Assembly: GCF_033126985.1 (NCBI RefSeq) | Contig: NZ_AP024714.1 | Coordinates: 1,628,990 to 1,692,989, forward strand | DNA from: Methylomarinovum caldicuralii | GTDB lineage: Bacteria; Pseudomonadota; Gammaproteobacteria; Methylococcales; Methylothermaceae | Length of the DNA stretch: 64,000 nucleotides | Reading direction: 5' to 3' | Part shown: piece by piece, positions 32,680 through 42,038 of the stretch | How the letters are laid out: each line of letters begins with the position of its first letter | Numbering within the stretch: position 1 is the first letter of the stretch | The notes under the pieces: model-generated | Told to the model about the DNA's origin: nothing | What the model saw: only the letters and a program-made list of their open reading frames with translations | Database searches by the model: none | Position numbers and translations under genes: made by a program

Positions 32680-34016
32680 AGCCGGGCCGGCAGGCAGCGG
32701 CAATCAAGCACCCCCAGCGCCGGATTGCGGTATTCGGCCAGCCTGACCGCATAGCGCCGCGCGCCGGCGACCAGCACCACCACCGCCTCGGCCTCCAAAG
32801 GCTGGGATGCCAGCAGCAGGCGGGGAGGCTCTTCGTCATGCACCAGCAGGGCACGCTGATAGCGGCTCCCGCCCGGCAGGTGGGCCGGCTGCAGGCCGAC
32901 GGCCGTCACCTCCTCCGCCAGGAGGTGCCAGTTCAGTTCCACCCGCTCCGGGGCCGGCTGACGCAAATGGGTGATGACCCCGAGCTGCAGCAGGGAGTAG
33001 TTTCCGGCTTCGAACACCCCCACCAGTTCCCCCGGCTGCCAGGCGCCGCCCTTCACCTCCCAGTGGGACTGCCGCCGGCGCGCCGTCTCGCGCCGAACCG
33101 CCTCCCCCCGCAGACAATCGAAAATCGACGCCAGTCCGGCCACCAATTCCACGGATTCAGCGGCGGCCGGCGCAAATTCGGCCATCCGCCCCTGCCAGCG
33201 CTCCAGCAGAGCTTCAAGCCAGTCACAGCTGATGGTTTCAGAAGGCTGGCGGAGAGCCTCGTAACGCCCCTGCTCGGCCGCCAGATCCCGGTGCGCCGTC
33301 AGCATGTCGAACAACCGCTGCAGATCCACCCGCCAGGCGCGGTCGCCGGCCGCCTGCCAGCGGGCCGGAACCGGCGCCTCGGTATCGATCCGCCAACCCG
33401 CTTCTTGACTTTCTTCGACCGCAAGCAGAGGCGCCCATTTTTCGCTCAGGGCGTCGAGCATCGCCACTTCCCGGGCATGGAGACCGGGAAGGTCCGCCAG
33501 GCCCAGCAACAACAGACGCAGGTAATGCCGCGCCGCCTGGGAAAACGCCCGGTCACGGCGACCGGCCCGCCCCCGGGCGTCGAGATAGAGACGGTGGATC
33601 TCCGGCCACAACGCCGCCGGCCAGGGCTGATGCGCCTGGGCCGCCGTCACCAGGGAGCGGCGGAGACAGTCGAGCAGCTGCGCCAGATAGCGGAATTGCG
33701 CCGGCTGCCCCAGATAGATCCGCGTGTAGCCGCGCGCCGCTTCCAACCAGAGCCGGCTCATATCGTGATAACGCGCGTATTCCGCCTCGTCCAGGGGGAA
33801 ACCCTGCGGCAACGGCCATCGCGCCTGCAGCGTTTCCAGGCGTTGCAGGGTCTGTGCAAGCGCGCGTTCGTGGTCCCGGGAATCGGGCCATGCCGCCAGC
33901 GTTTCTAGCCAGCGCGGCAGACTGGCTTCTTCCAGCGGCTGTTGCAAACAGCGCTGCAGCGCTTCCGGGGTCAGGGTGGCGGTCGGCTCTCGGGCCAGTT
34001 CGGGTAATTGCAGCAT
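32670..34016 (-). CDS. Uncharacterised protein, possible atypical PilZ-like C-terminus
   Basis: A 448-residue soluble protein, mostly alpha-helical for its first 300 residues (EALQRCLQQPLEEASLPRWL, RRDRAFSQAARHYLRLLLLG). The C-terminal 120 residues switch to beta strands (WQPGELVGVFEAG, YSLLQLGVITHLRQ, AVVVLVAGARRYAVRLAEYR). That tail faintly resembles atypical PilZ-like modules, but the RxxxR and DxSxxG motifs that bind cyclic di-GMP are not clear. I do not recognise the family. The ATG at 34016 is chosen because the extension to 34205 overlaps the divergent MATE gene. Confidence 0.6.
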   Translation of the reverse strand: MLQLPELAREPTATLTPEALQRCLQQPLEEASLPRWLETLAAWPDSRDHERALAQTLQRLETLQARWPLPQGFPLDEAEYARYHDMSRLWLEAARGYTRIYLGQPAQFRYLAQLLDCLRRSLVTAAQAHQPWPAALWPEIHRLYLDARGRAGRRDRAFSQAARHYLRLLLLGLADLPGLHAREVAMLDALSEKWAPLLAVEESQEAGWRIDTEAPVPARWQAAGDRAWRVDLQRLFDMLTAHRDLAAEQGRYEALRQPSETISCDWLEALLERWQGRMAEFAPAAAESVELVAGLASIFDCLRGEAVRRETARRRQSHWEVKGGAWQPGELVGVFEAGNYSLLQLGVITHLRQPAPERVELNWHLLAEEVTAVGLQPAHLPGGSRYQRALLVHDEEPPRLLLASQPLEAEAVVVLVAGARRYAVRLAEYRNPALGVLDCRCLPARLQK

Positions 34017-34085
34017 GTCGTCGACTCCAGAGGGATACCGCAATCTTAGTACAATCCTCACCTTTGACCGAAAAACCGACGACCG

Positions 34086-35384
34086 ATGCACAGCGACCGT
34101 CTCCGGCGTGAATTCTGGCGGCTGGCCCTGCCGATGATGCTCTCCAACCTGTCCGTGCCGCTGCTGGGCATGGTCGATACCGCGGTCGTCGGTCATCTCG
34201 AGCATCCTTACTATCTGGGCGGCGTCGCCCTGGGCGGGACGATCTTCAGCTTCCTTTACTGGGGATTCGGTTTCCTGCGCATGGGAACCACCGGCATCAC
34301 CGCCCAGGCGCTGGGAAAGGATGACGGACTGCAGGTGAACGCCACCCTGGGCCGCGCCCTGTTACTGGCCCTGCTGTTGGCGGGCATCCTGATCCTGTCG
34401 AGGAAGCTTGTGAGCGAACTGGCCTTCGCCCTGCTGCAGGGCAGCCCGGCGGCCGAAGCCCAGGCCCGCCGTTATGTGGCGATCCGCATCTTCAGCGCCC
34501 CGGCCACCCTGATCAACTACGCCTGTATCGGCTGGTTCATCGGCCTCCAGAACACCCGCCTGCCCCTGGCACTGATGCTCCTGGCCAATCTGTGCAACAT
34601 CGTCCTGGACTTCTGGTTCGTCTGGGTCTGGCACTGGCAGGTCGCCGGCGTGGCCCTGGCCTCGGTGCTGGCCGAATACCTAGGCACCGCCGTGGCCCTT
34701 CCCCTGGCCTGGCGGCGCTGGCGTCAGCGCCCCACGCCTGCCTGGCGCCAGATTGTCCAGTGGCGGGAATGGCGGCGCCTAATTGCCGTCAACCTGCACC
34801 TGTTCGTCCGGACCCTGCTGTTGTTGTTCGCCTTTGCCTTCTTCACCGCCCAAAGCGCCCGCCTGGGCGATGTGATCCTCGCCGCCAACACCATCCTCCT
34901 CAATTTGCAGAGCTTCATGGCCTACGTGCTCGATAGCTTCGCCCACGCCGCCGAGGCCCTGGCGGGACGGGCCAAAGGGGACGGGAACCGGATATTGCTG
35001 CGCCGCACCGTCCGGCTCGCCGCCGTTTTCTCCCTGGGATTCGCCGCCCTGTTCAGCCTGACCTATGCTGTCGGCGGACACCGGCTCATCGCCCTGCTCA
35101 CCGACCAGGAACCGGTACGCCGCATGGCGGTCCAATTCTTGCTTTGGGCGGTCATCCTGCCGCTGATTTCCGCCTGGAGTTTCGTGCTCGACGGCGTCTT
35201 CATCGGCCTGACCCGGGCACGGGAAATGCGCAACGTCATGGCCGTCAGCGTATTGCTGGTCTATCTGCCCGCCTGGTGGTGGTCGCGTCCCTGGGGCAAC
35301 ACAGGGCTGTGGTTCGCCTTCTGCGCCTTCATGGCCGTGCGCAGTCTGGGAATGGAACTTTGTCGTCGCCGCCTTGGCATCTGA
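34086..35384 (+). CDS. MATE family efflux transporter (DinF-like)
   Basis: A 432-residue inner-membrane protein with 12 predicted helices in two related halves. MATE hallmarks: FWRLALPMMLSNLSVPLLGM, DTAVVGHLEHPYYLGGVALG, FGFLRMGTTGITAQALG, and AANTILLNLQSFMAYVLDSF in the second half. The pattern resembles the DinF branch, which exports toxic organic compounds using Na+ or H+. The tRNA promoter lies within its last codons, so it does not need to be read into the tRNAs. Confidence 0.87.
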   Translation: MHSDRLRREFWRLALPMMLSNLSVPLLGMVDTAVVGHLEHPYYLGGVALGGTIFSFLYWGFGFLRMGTTGITAQALGKDDGLQVNATLGRALLLALLLAGILILSRKLVSELAFALLQGSPAAEAQARRYVAIRIFSAPATLINYACIGWFIGLQNTRLPLALMLLANLCNIVLDFWFVWVWHWQVAGVALASVLAEYLGTAVALPLAWRRWRQRPTPAWRQIVQWREWRRLIAVNLHLFVRTLLLLFAFAFFTAQSARLGDVILAANTILLNLQSFMAYVLDSFAHAAEALAGRAKGDGNRILLRRTVRLAAVFSLGFAALFSLTYAVGGHRLIALLTDQEPVRRMAVQFLLWAVILPLISAWSFVLDGVFIGLTRAREMRNVMAVSVLLVYLPAWWWSRPWGNTGLWFAFCAFMAVRSLGMELCRRRLGI

Positions 35385-35402
35385 AGGAATTCCCGCTATA
35401 AT
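35374..35402 (+). promoter_or_regulatory. Promoter for tRNA-His/tRNA-Lys
   Basis: A -35 TTGGCA (35374-35379) and a perfect -10 TATAAT (35397-35402) are separated by 17 bp, 14 bp before the first tRNA base. The -35 overlaps the last codons of the MATE gene. Confidence 0.75.
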
Positions 35403-35416
35403 TACCGATCTCCGAC

Positions 35417-35493
35417 GGTGGGTGTAGCTCAGTTGGTAGAGCCCTGGATTGTGATTCCAGTGGTCGCCGGTTCGAGTCCGGTCACCCACCCCA
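35417..35493 (+). tRNA. tRNA-His (GTG)
   Basis: A 77-nt tRNA with encoded CCA. Anticodon loop TTGTGAT gives anticodon GTG. The extra 5' G typical of tRNA-His is present, pairing opposite the discriminator C. D-loop AGCTCAGTTGGTAGAGC and T-arm GGTTCGAGTCC are intact. Confidence 0.96.
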
Positions 35494-35497
35494 CTTC

Positions 35498-35573
35498 GGG
35501 CCATTAGCTCAGCTGGTAGAGCAGCGGACTCTTAATCCGTAGGTCGTAGGTTCGAATCCTACATGGCCCACCA
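35498..35573 (+). tRNA. tRNA-Lys (CTT)
   Basis: A 76-nt tRNA with encoded CCA. The anticodon loop CTCTTAA gives CTT, reading the Lys codon AAG. Acceptor GGGCCAT pairs with ATGGCCC; the T-arm is AGGTTCGAATCCT. It lies four bases after tRNA-His, in one transcript. Confidence 0.95.
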
Positions 35574-35585
35574 ATCAATACAGTG

Positions 35586-35614
35586 AAAAAGGCCGGCTCA
35601 TCGCCGGCCTTTTT
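35586..35614 (+). terminator. Rho-independent terminator after tRNA-Lys
   Basis: A-run, then GGCCGGC, a short loop, GCCGGCC, then TTTTT. It marks the end of the tRNA transcript and of the ordinary chromosome before the integron island. Confidence 0.9.
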
Positions 35615-35702
35615 CGTTGGTGCCGCAGGCGTCAAAATTACACTACAATTTAGATCAACTGCATGTAAGGTTCGGCTACGAGAAATGATGCTGGAGATTT
35701 GA

Positions 35703-36056
35703 ATGCGCGTTCTGGCATTGGCTGTTTCGGTCTTCTGCGTCCTGTTGGCGCTTTTCGTGTTCCTACGAAAGGCGCGGACCGTGCTTGGCAGAAGGACCTC
35801 GCATGCCGAGAAGATGGTTGGCGCTGTCGGATTCGCCCTTCAGCCGATTACGCCGGGGAAGAAGGGTGATATCCGGATACGCGAGTTCGTCTGGCTAGCG
35901 TCATCGGATTTCACCATCAGCAAAGGCGAACCTGTCCGTGTGCTTGGTGCTCTGGACGAGAAATGCCTTGCGATCGTACCGGCGGGTTTGCAGATTGGGG
36001 ATGAAAACGAGGAAAAAACGCTTCTGAATCCTCCCCGTCGTTCAGCTCCGCGATAA
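35703..36056 (+). CDS. NfeD-like small membrane protein with altered C-terminus
   Basis: A 117-residue protein: one N-terminal membrane helix (VLALAVSVFCVLLALFVFL) and a domain resembling the NfeD C-terminal OB fold (MVGAVGFALQPITPGKKGDI, GEPVRVLGA). NfeD-type proteins partner stomatin-like membrane proteins. The last residues (NPPRRSAPR) and the TAA stop are supplied by the palindromic element at 36037-36082, which also ends an unrelated reading frame near 50216. The natural C-terminus has therefore probably been replaced. It reads opposite to the integron cassettes. Confidence 0.55.
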   Translation: MRVLALAVSVFCVLLALFVFLRKARTVLGRRTSHAEKMVGAVGFALQPITPGKKGDIRIREFVWLASSDFTISKGEPVRVLGALDEKCLAIVPAGLQIGDENEEKTLLNPPRRSAPR

Positions 36057-36082
36057 GCGGCCCCAGGACGGGTCCGCTTATC
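36037..36082 (-). repeat. GATAAGC palindromic mini-element, copy 1
   Basis: GATAAGC (36052-36058) and GCTTATC (36076-36082) are the ends of a 31-bp palindrome with loop CCCAGGACGGG. It is flanked on the left by GTCGTTCAGCTCCGC. The same unit recurs at 50197-50242 and, cut by IS66, at 49379-49392. The ends look like degenerate integron cores (GTTRRRY with one T changed). The partner arm of an attC is not found here. Confidence 0.7.
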
Positions 36083-36145
36083 GTCTCGTCTATGTGATGG
36101 AACATATAGAAATTCATCAAAAAGTGACACTTGTTTACCCTCCAT
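36083..36145 (-). pseudogene. 5' fragment of a cassette gene
   Basis: Directly after the attC core GTTAGGC a reading frame starts (ATG at 36145, or GTG at 36130 behind GGAGG) and encodes SLFDEFLYVPSHRRDD. It is cut at the palindromic element at 36082, so only the N-terminus remains. Product unknown. Confidence 0.45.
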
Positions 36146-36151
36146 TATTCA

Positions 36152-36248
36152 GCCTAACGCCTTGCTCAGCGGCAATTAAAAGCAACGCGTTTTTGCGAAT
36201 GCAAAACAAGTGCCGCTTTGAATTGTCCGCTGGAGCTATTTGTTAGCT
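36152..36248 (-). other. attC recombination site (integron)
   Basis: A 97-bp imperfect palindrome in the form of an integron attC. On the minus strand it reads R'' AGCTAAC, L'' GCTCCAGCGG, a variable centre, L' CCGCTGAGC, spacer AAGGC, and R' GTTAGGC. The L boxes pair with one unpaired C, as expected for the strand-selecting extrahelical bases of attC. Its orientation fits cassettes running away from the intI at 51012. Confidence 0.8.
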
Positions 36249-36470
36249 TCTTTGATATTCAATGTTGTCTCAATAACCAAAATATAACGTTGAAGTTTAT
36301 GGATAAAGAACAATATTGGAACCGCTACGATATAGATGCCCATTAATCCATAAAGCAGCCAGTCTACCTCACTAAAAACCAATGCTCCTTTATCAAAGTA
36401 TTTGTAGGCCGCCAAAACCCAAGTAACAGCTACAGGTAAAATTCCTACTTTATCAATTGCACCGACTAAT
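36236..36470 (-). pseudogene. Integron cassette gene for a small membrane protein, 5'-truncated
   Basis: The minus strand encodes a C-terminal fragment of 77 residues, including DKVGILPVAVTWVLAAYKYF, WLLYGLMGIYIVAVPILFFI and TTLNIKEANK, then a TAG stop that lies inside the attC. There are at least two hydrophobic helices. The 5' end is lost where IS481 begins at 36471. The DNA is AT-richer than the flanking chromosome, as is usual for cassettes. Function unknown. Confidence 0.65.
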
Positions 36471-37373
36471 TGTCAAGCCCCGTGAGATTGTATACACGTT
36501 TTTTGAAGAGCTCCGGCCGCTTCTTCTGCCAGTCTTTGAGGGCCGGTACTGGTGATATGTGTCCCAGGGCCTTCTGGGGGATCTGATGGTTGTAGACACT
36601 GGCATACTGCATCAAGGTCCGTTCCAGATCCTGGCTGCTGCGGAAGCGGGTGGTTTTGAGGATCTCGGCGATCCGACCGTTGAAACGTTCTACCATGCCG
36701 TTGGTCTGCGGGTGTTTGGGTGGGATGAGGCGGTGCTCGATGCCATGGCGTTGGCAGGTCTGGTCGAAAAGGTGACGGCCGGTCGGTTCGCGTTCCCCGG
36801 TGGCGCAGAAGCGGTCAGTGAACTCTTTGCCGTTGTCGGTCAGGACCTTGGTGATTTTGAAGGGGGCCTTGGCGATCAGGCGGTCGAGGAAGCCGGCGGC
36901 GACCTGGGCTTCCTTGGTGGGATGGATTTCCAGGCAGACCCGGCGACTGGCCCGGTCGATGGCGACGAAGAGGTAACGGCCCCGAGTCTCATCGGGCATC
37001 TTGGGCAGGTACTTGATGTCGATGTGGACAAACCCGGGCTCGTAGTCCTTGAAGCCTTTCTTTTTGGCCTTGGCGGGGGCGTTCTCCCCTTCCTTGGCAG
37101 CGATCAGTTCCTTGAGATTGGAGACCCCATGGCGGCGCAGCAGCCGGTCCAGAGCCGAGCGGGACATCTTGGGATGGATGAAGCGGTGCACGACCGCCAG
37201 CAGGTCGTCCAGGGGCAGCAGCAGGGTTTCGCGCAGACAGACGGCGATCGCTTCCTGCTGCGGGGTCAGGGTGGCATGGATGCGATGGGGCCGGTGCGAG
37301 GCGTCCTCGACCGAATCGCGCTGGCGCCACTTGCGGATGGTATGACGATGAACGCCGTATTTCCTGGCTAGGA

Positions 37374-38831
37374 CCACCCTATTACCCACATCTCTCGCCC
37401 CTGCAGTAAGATATTGATTTCTTTGGATAGGCGTTGACATGAGCTGGGCTGAACAAGAATTTTTTCCCTGGCGCTGGGCGATGCCCGCCTGAACCGGCGG
37501 CTGTGCCGGGTGATAGAAGCGATGGCAAGCGATCCGATGGCGAGCGTTCCCAACGTCTGCGGGGGTGGCTGGGCGGAGACCAAGGCGGCCTACCGGCTGC
37601 TGGACAATGCCAGGCTGGATTTTCGGGAGGTGTTGCGGGCCCACAGTGTGCCGACCCTGGAACGGATCCGGCAGCAGTCGCGGGTGCTGTGCCTGCAGGA
37701 CACCACCGAGCTGGATTATTCCGGGTGGCCGTCGATGGCGGGGTTGGGACGGCTGAATTACGAGCAGCGTCAGGGGTTGTACCTGCATCCGACGCTGGTG
37801 ATCAGTGAGGCGGGCGTGGCCCTGGGGGTGACCGACTGCTGGCACTGGGCGCGTTTGCCCAAGGGGGAACCGGACCTGGCCGAAAGCCTGCGTTGGGTGG
37901 AAGGTTATGAGCGGGTGGCCGAGATGGCCGCCCTGGCGCCCGAGACCCGGCTGGTGTATGTCGCCGACCGCGAAGGTGACCTTCGGGCCCTGATCGACCG
38001 GGCCGAACAGCTGGGCTTTGCCGCCGATTACCTGATCCGGGTGCAGCACGACCGTAAGCTCAACGACCCTCTCGATGGCAAACTGCGGGCCGCGGTCGAA
38101 GCCCAGCCGGTGTTGGGGACGATCGCCTTTGACCTGCCGGCCGGCGGCAACCGCCCGGCCCGGCAGGTCACACAAACAATCCGTCTCGCCCGGGTCGAAC
38201 TGAAGACCCGCAGCGGCCCGGGTCCCCAAGTCACCGTCATCCTGGCCCGGGAAGAGGCGCCCCCCGAAGGCCAGGAAGCGGTCGAATGGTGCCTGATCAC
38301 CAACGAAAAGATCACCACCCTGGAACAGGCCAGAGCGCGCATCGAATGGTACCGCAAACGCTGGTGGATCGAGGTCTACTTCCGCATCCTCAAAAGCGGC
38401 TGCCGCATCGAAGCCCTGCAACTTCGCACCCGGGAACGCCTGGAACGGGCCCTGGTGCTGTATCTGATCGTCGCCTGGCGCATCCTGATGCTGATGACGC
38501 TCGGGCGGGAACATCCCGAGTGGTGCTGTGAAGTGGTGTTCTCTGTCGAAGAATGGCAGACCGCCTGGGCCATCCACCATCGCACCCCGCCGCCCGCGAC
38601 GCCGCCGGATTTGGGCGCCATCGTCCGCATTGTGGCCGGCTTTGGCGGCTGGCTGGGGCGCAAGAACGATCCCCCACCCGGCCCCAAAGCCCTGTGGCAG
38701 GGCATGACCAAACTGAGCGCCTACGTGGAGGCCGTGACCGCCATCCGGGCGGCTGAGATCAAGTTCCCTCAGAGAAAACGGATAAGACATTGATTCCTAT
38801 GAGAAGGGGGAAGATATGGGTAATAGGGTGG
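37374..38831 (+). mobile_element. IS4-family insertion sequence, copy 1 (1458 bp)
   Basis: Ends CCACCCTATTACCCACATCT and its inverted counterpart ATATGGGTAATAGGGTGG; target duplication GCTAGGA at 37367-37373 and 38832-38838. Inserted in the IS481 transposase gene. Copy 2 at 39845-41302 has identical length and ends. Confidence 0.93.
37439..38793 (+). CDS. IS4-family transposase (needs a -1 frameshift near start)
   Basis: A DDE transposase with the IS4 Y(2)R(3)E(6)K signature: YRKRWWIEVYFRILK. Counted from the in-frame ATG at 37510, D64 is in CLQDTTELDY, D153 in VADREGD and E288 in the YREK motif. The family's N-terminal domain starts earlier, at ATG 37439 (MSWAEQEFF), and joins the main frame (SLALGDARLNRRL) only by a -1 shift at a run of six T (37460-37465). 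The same T6 and shift occur in copy 2, so this may be programmed slippage rather than decay. Without it, a shorter protein could start at 37510. Confidence 0.8.
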
Positions 38832-39844
38832 GCTAGGACCGTGGCCGGCAGATCGGAGTTCTGGATCTCCCGGCGGATCTCAGGGGTGGTGCGGGCTTTC
38901 TTGTGAAGACGGATGACCATAACTTCCTCCTCGTCCGTCAGGCTTGAGTCGTCTTTCTGGCCTGGGCCTCTGCCATCAGCTCACTCAGAATATCCCAGGC
39001 ACGGAACAAAGGATAGCTCCTTTTGGGAATATGATCACACGGGACCCAACAGGTAATAGGGTGGTACCCGTTCACGGTCTTGCCAAGTGCCTGAAGAACC
39101 AAGAGAATACGGGCCATGGAAAGACTTGATCTGGACCTGAGCCGCCCACCTCCCTTGCCCGGGACAGTGGAGGAATGCCACCGGGTGATCGAAGCGCTTT
39201 GGCGGGCGCTGGGAGAATTTCAGCAGATCCAGGCGCGAGTGGAAGAACTGGAGGAACAGTTGGCCTTGGGGTCCGACAATTCCTCCCAACCACCTTCCCA
39301 GGACAGCACGAAGAAGCGCGCCGAGCGCAAGGGCAAGCGACCGACGGGACGCAAGAAAGGGGCGCAGGTGGGACATCCCAGGCACGAGCGGGCTCTGGTT
39401 CCGGCAGAAGCAGTGGACGAGGTCCGGCATTACTTTCCCCATGGCCGCTGCGAGTGCGGTGGGTCGGTGGCGGTGCGGGGATTCCGTCCCCATCAGGTGT
39501 TCGACCTGCCCGAGATTCGTTACCGGGTGGTCGAACACCGGGTGTATGAAGGCCGCTGTGGGTGGTGTGGTCAGAAGCACCAGGGGCGGCTACCGGATGA
39601 GGTTCCCCGCGGCCAGATGGGACCTGGGCTGGTGGCGTGGATTGGCTTGATGACGGGGCGCTATCACCTGTCGCTGCGGGAAGTCGAAGCGCTGCTGGAA
39701 GAACAATGGGGTCTGAGATTCAGCCTGGGGGCGATCAGCCAGAGCCAGATCCCGCTGCAGGCGTGGCTGGGTCCGGTCTACAACCAGATTGGCGAGGCGG
39801 TCAGAAAAGCGCTGATCGCCCATGCCGACGAGACCCGCCACTAC

Positions 39845-41302
39845 CCACCCTATTACCCACATCTTCCCCCTTCTCATAGGAATCAATGTCTTATCCGTTT
39901 TCTCTGAGGGAACTTGATCTCGGCCGCCCGGATGGCGGTCACGGCCTCCACGTAGGCGCTCAGTTTGGTCATGCCCTGCCACAGGGCTTTGGGACCGGGC
40001 GGGGGATCGTTCTTGCGCCCCAGCCAGCCGCCAAAGCCGGCCACGATGCGGACGATGGTGCCCAAATCCGGCGGCGTCGCGGGCGGCGGGGTGCGATGGT
40101 GGATGGCCCAGGCGGTCTGCCATTCTTCGACAGAGAACACCACTTCACAGCACCACTCGGGATGTTCCCGCCCGAGCGTCATCAGCATCAGGATGCGCCA
40201 GGCGACGATCAGATACAGCACCAGGGCCCGTTCCAGGCGTTCCCGGGTGCGAAGTTGCAGGGCTTCGATGCGGCAGCCGCTTTTGAGGATGCGGAAGTAG
40301 ACCTCGATCCACCACCGTTTGCGGTACCATTCGATGCGCGCTCTGGCCTGTTCCAGGGTGGTGATTTCTTCGTTGGTGATCAGACACCATTCGACCGCTT
40401 CCTGGCCTTCTGGGGGCGCCTCTTCCCGGGCCAGGATGACGGTGACTTGGGGACCCGGGCCGCTGCGGGTCTTCAGTTCGACCCGGGCGAGACGGATTGT
40501 TTGTGTGACCTGCCGGGCCGGGCGGTTGCCGCCGGCCGGCAGGTCAAAGGCGATCGTCCCCAGCACCGGCTGGGCTTCGACCGCGGCCCGCAGTTTGCCA
40601 TCGAGGGGGTCATTGAGCTTACGGTCGTGCTGCACCCGGATCAGGTAATCGGCGGCAAAGCCCAGCTGTTCGGCCCGGTCGATCAGGGCCCGAAGGTCAC
40701 CTTCGCGGTCGGCGACATACACCAGCCGGGTCTCGGGCGCCAGGGCGGCCATCTCGGCCACCCGCTCATAACCTTCCACCCAACGCAGGCTTTCGGCCAG
40801 GTCCGGCTCCCCCTTGGGCAAACGCGCCCAGTGCCAGCAGTCGGTCACCCCCAGGGCCACGCCCGCCTCACTGATCACCAGTGTCGGATGCAGGTACAAC
40901 CCCTGACGCTGCTCGTAATTCAGCCTTCCCAACCCCGCCATCGACGGCCGCCCGGAATAATCCAGCTCGGTGGTGTCCTGCAGGCACAGCACCCGCGACT
41001 GCTGCCGGATCCGTTCCAGGGTCGGCACACTGTGGGCCCGCAACACCTCCCGAAAATCCAGCCTGGCATTGTCCAGCAGCCGGTAGGCCGCCTTGGTCTC
41101 CGCCCAGCCACCCCCGCAAACGTTGGGAACGCTCGCCATCGGATCGCTTGCCATCGCTTCTATCACCCGGCACAGCCGCCGGTTCAGGCGGGCATCGCCC
41201 AGCGCCAGGGAAAAAATTCTTGTTCAGCCCAGCTCATTTCAACGCCTATCCAAAGAAATCAATATCTTACTACAGGGGCGAGCGATGTGGGTAATAGGGT
41301 GG
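39845..41302 (-). mobile_element. IS4-family insertion sequence, copy 2 (1458 bp)
   Basis: Same ends as copy 1 (CCACCCTATTACCCACATCT at the left) in opposite orientation. Target duplication CCACTAC at 39838-39844 and 41303-41309. The empty site is seen in the intact IS66 transposase of copy 2, which confirms the boundaries. Confidence 0.94.
39883..41237 (-). CDS. IS4-family transposase, copy 2 (same -1 shift)
   Basis: Nearly identical to the copy-1 protein; visible differences include Trp to Arg at residue 73 (DYSGRPS) and Lys to Glu at residue 267 (TNEEITT), counted from the ATG at 41166. All DDE and YREK residues are kept. The upstream ATG at 41237 and the six-base T run (41211-41216 on this strand) are the same, so both copies need the same frameshift to make the full N-terminal domain. 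Probably functional if the shift occurs. Confidence 0.8.
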
Positions 41303-42038
41303 CCACTACCGGGGCCGCAGCATCTATTGGCTGTGGGCGCTGACGACCGATCAGATGGCGTATTTCCTGACCCATTATTCCCGCGGCAAGGGTGCGGCCG
41401 GTGAGCTGTTGGGGGATTTCCAGGGAATCCTGGTGACCGACCGCCACGGGGCCTACAACGACCATCCCCAGGACTCACACCAATACTGCTGGGCGCATCT
41501 CATCCGCAACCTGGAACGGATCGCCGGGCGCAAGGGACAGGCCGGCGAAGATGGCGAACGCCTGCTCCGGGCCGCCCGCCTGACGGTTCACTGCGGCAAG
41601 CTCTGGCAACAGAGCCATTACCCATCCGACCGCTACCGAAGGCGATTGGAACGCCTCAAAGCCCTCTTCCGGCGCGAACTGGAACAGGCCGCCCAAAGAC
41701 ATGGCGACAACAAAACCGGTCGCAGCTGCCGCAAGTTGTTGGACGATTTTCCCAGGTTCTGGACCTTCCTGGACCATCCCGGGGTACCGATGACCAACAA
41801 CACGGCAGAGCGTGCCCTACGCCCCTATGTCATCTGGCGCAAGACCAGTTTCTTCAGCCAGTCGCATCGCGGTGACTGCTTCCGACCCATGATCCTGTCG
41901 CTGGTCGAAACCTGCAAGCGCCTCAAGATCGGCGTCTATCAGACCCTGCGGACCATCTGCGCCCAGGGCATGGCAGAGGGCGAGGTCACCTTCCGCCTGC
42001 CCCTGCCGGAACCTCAACCACTTCCAGTGGCAAGCCCG

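Larger units (their letters stand above)
36466..38920 (-). pseudogene. IS481-family transposase, split by IS4 copy 1
   Basis: The N-terminal part starts at ATG 38920 behind GGAGGAAG and reads VIRLHKKARTTPEIRREIQN up to 38832. The rest resumes at 37366 (LARKYGVHRHTIRKW, a helix-turn-helix) and runs through a DDE/rve core: FVHIDIKYLPKM, FVAIDRAS, KVLTDNGKEFTDR, and HPQTNGMVERFNGRIAE. Joining the parts across the duplication GCTAGGA gives an uninterrupted 328-residue frame, so the only damage is the insertion. The TAG stop lies five bases outside the IS end, so it comes from the target DNA. Confidence 0.88.
36471..39051 (-). mobile_element. IS481-family element, interrupted by an IS4-family insertion
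   Basis: Left end TGTCAAGCCCCGTGAGATTG and right end (read inwards) TGTTGGGTCCCGTGTGATCA form imperfect terminal inverted repeats of the IS481 type. Removing the nested 1458-bp IS4 element and its 7-bp duplication leaves 1116 bp. No clean target duplication is seen at the outer ends, so the surroundings have been rearranged. Confidence 0.8.

Noticed and set aside
35498-35573. tRNA-Lys as the attachment site of an integrative element
   Set aside because: I found no repeat of the tRNA 3' end at the other side of the island, and the only integrase is of IntI type.
36462-39057. TAAT near both IS481 ends as a target duplication
   Set aside because: At the right end two bases (GG) separate it from the IS end, and part of that TAAT belongs to the IS4-like vestige, so it is not an adjacent direct repeat.
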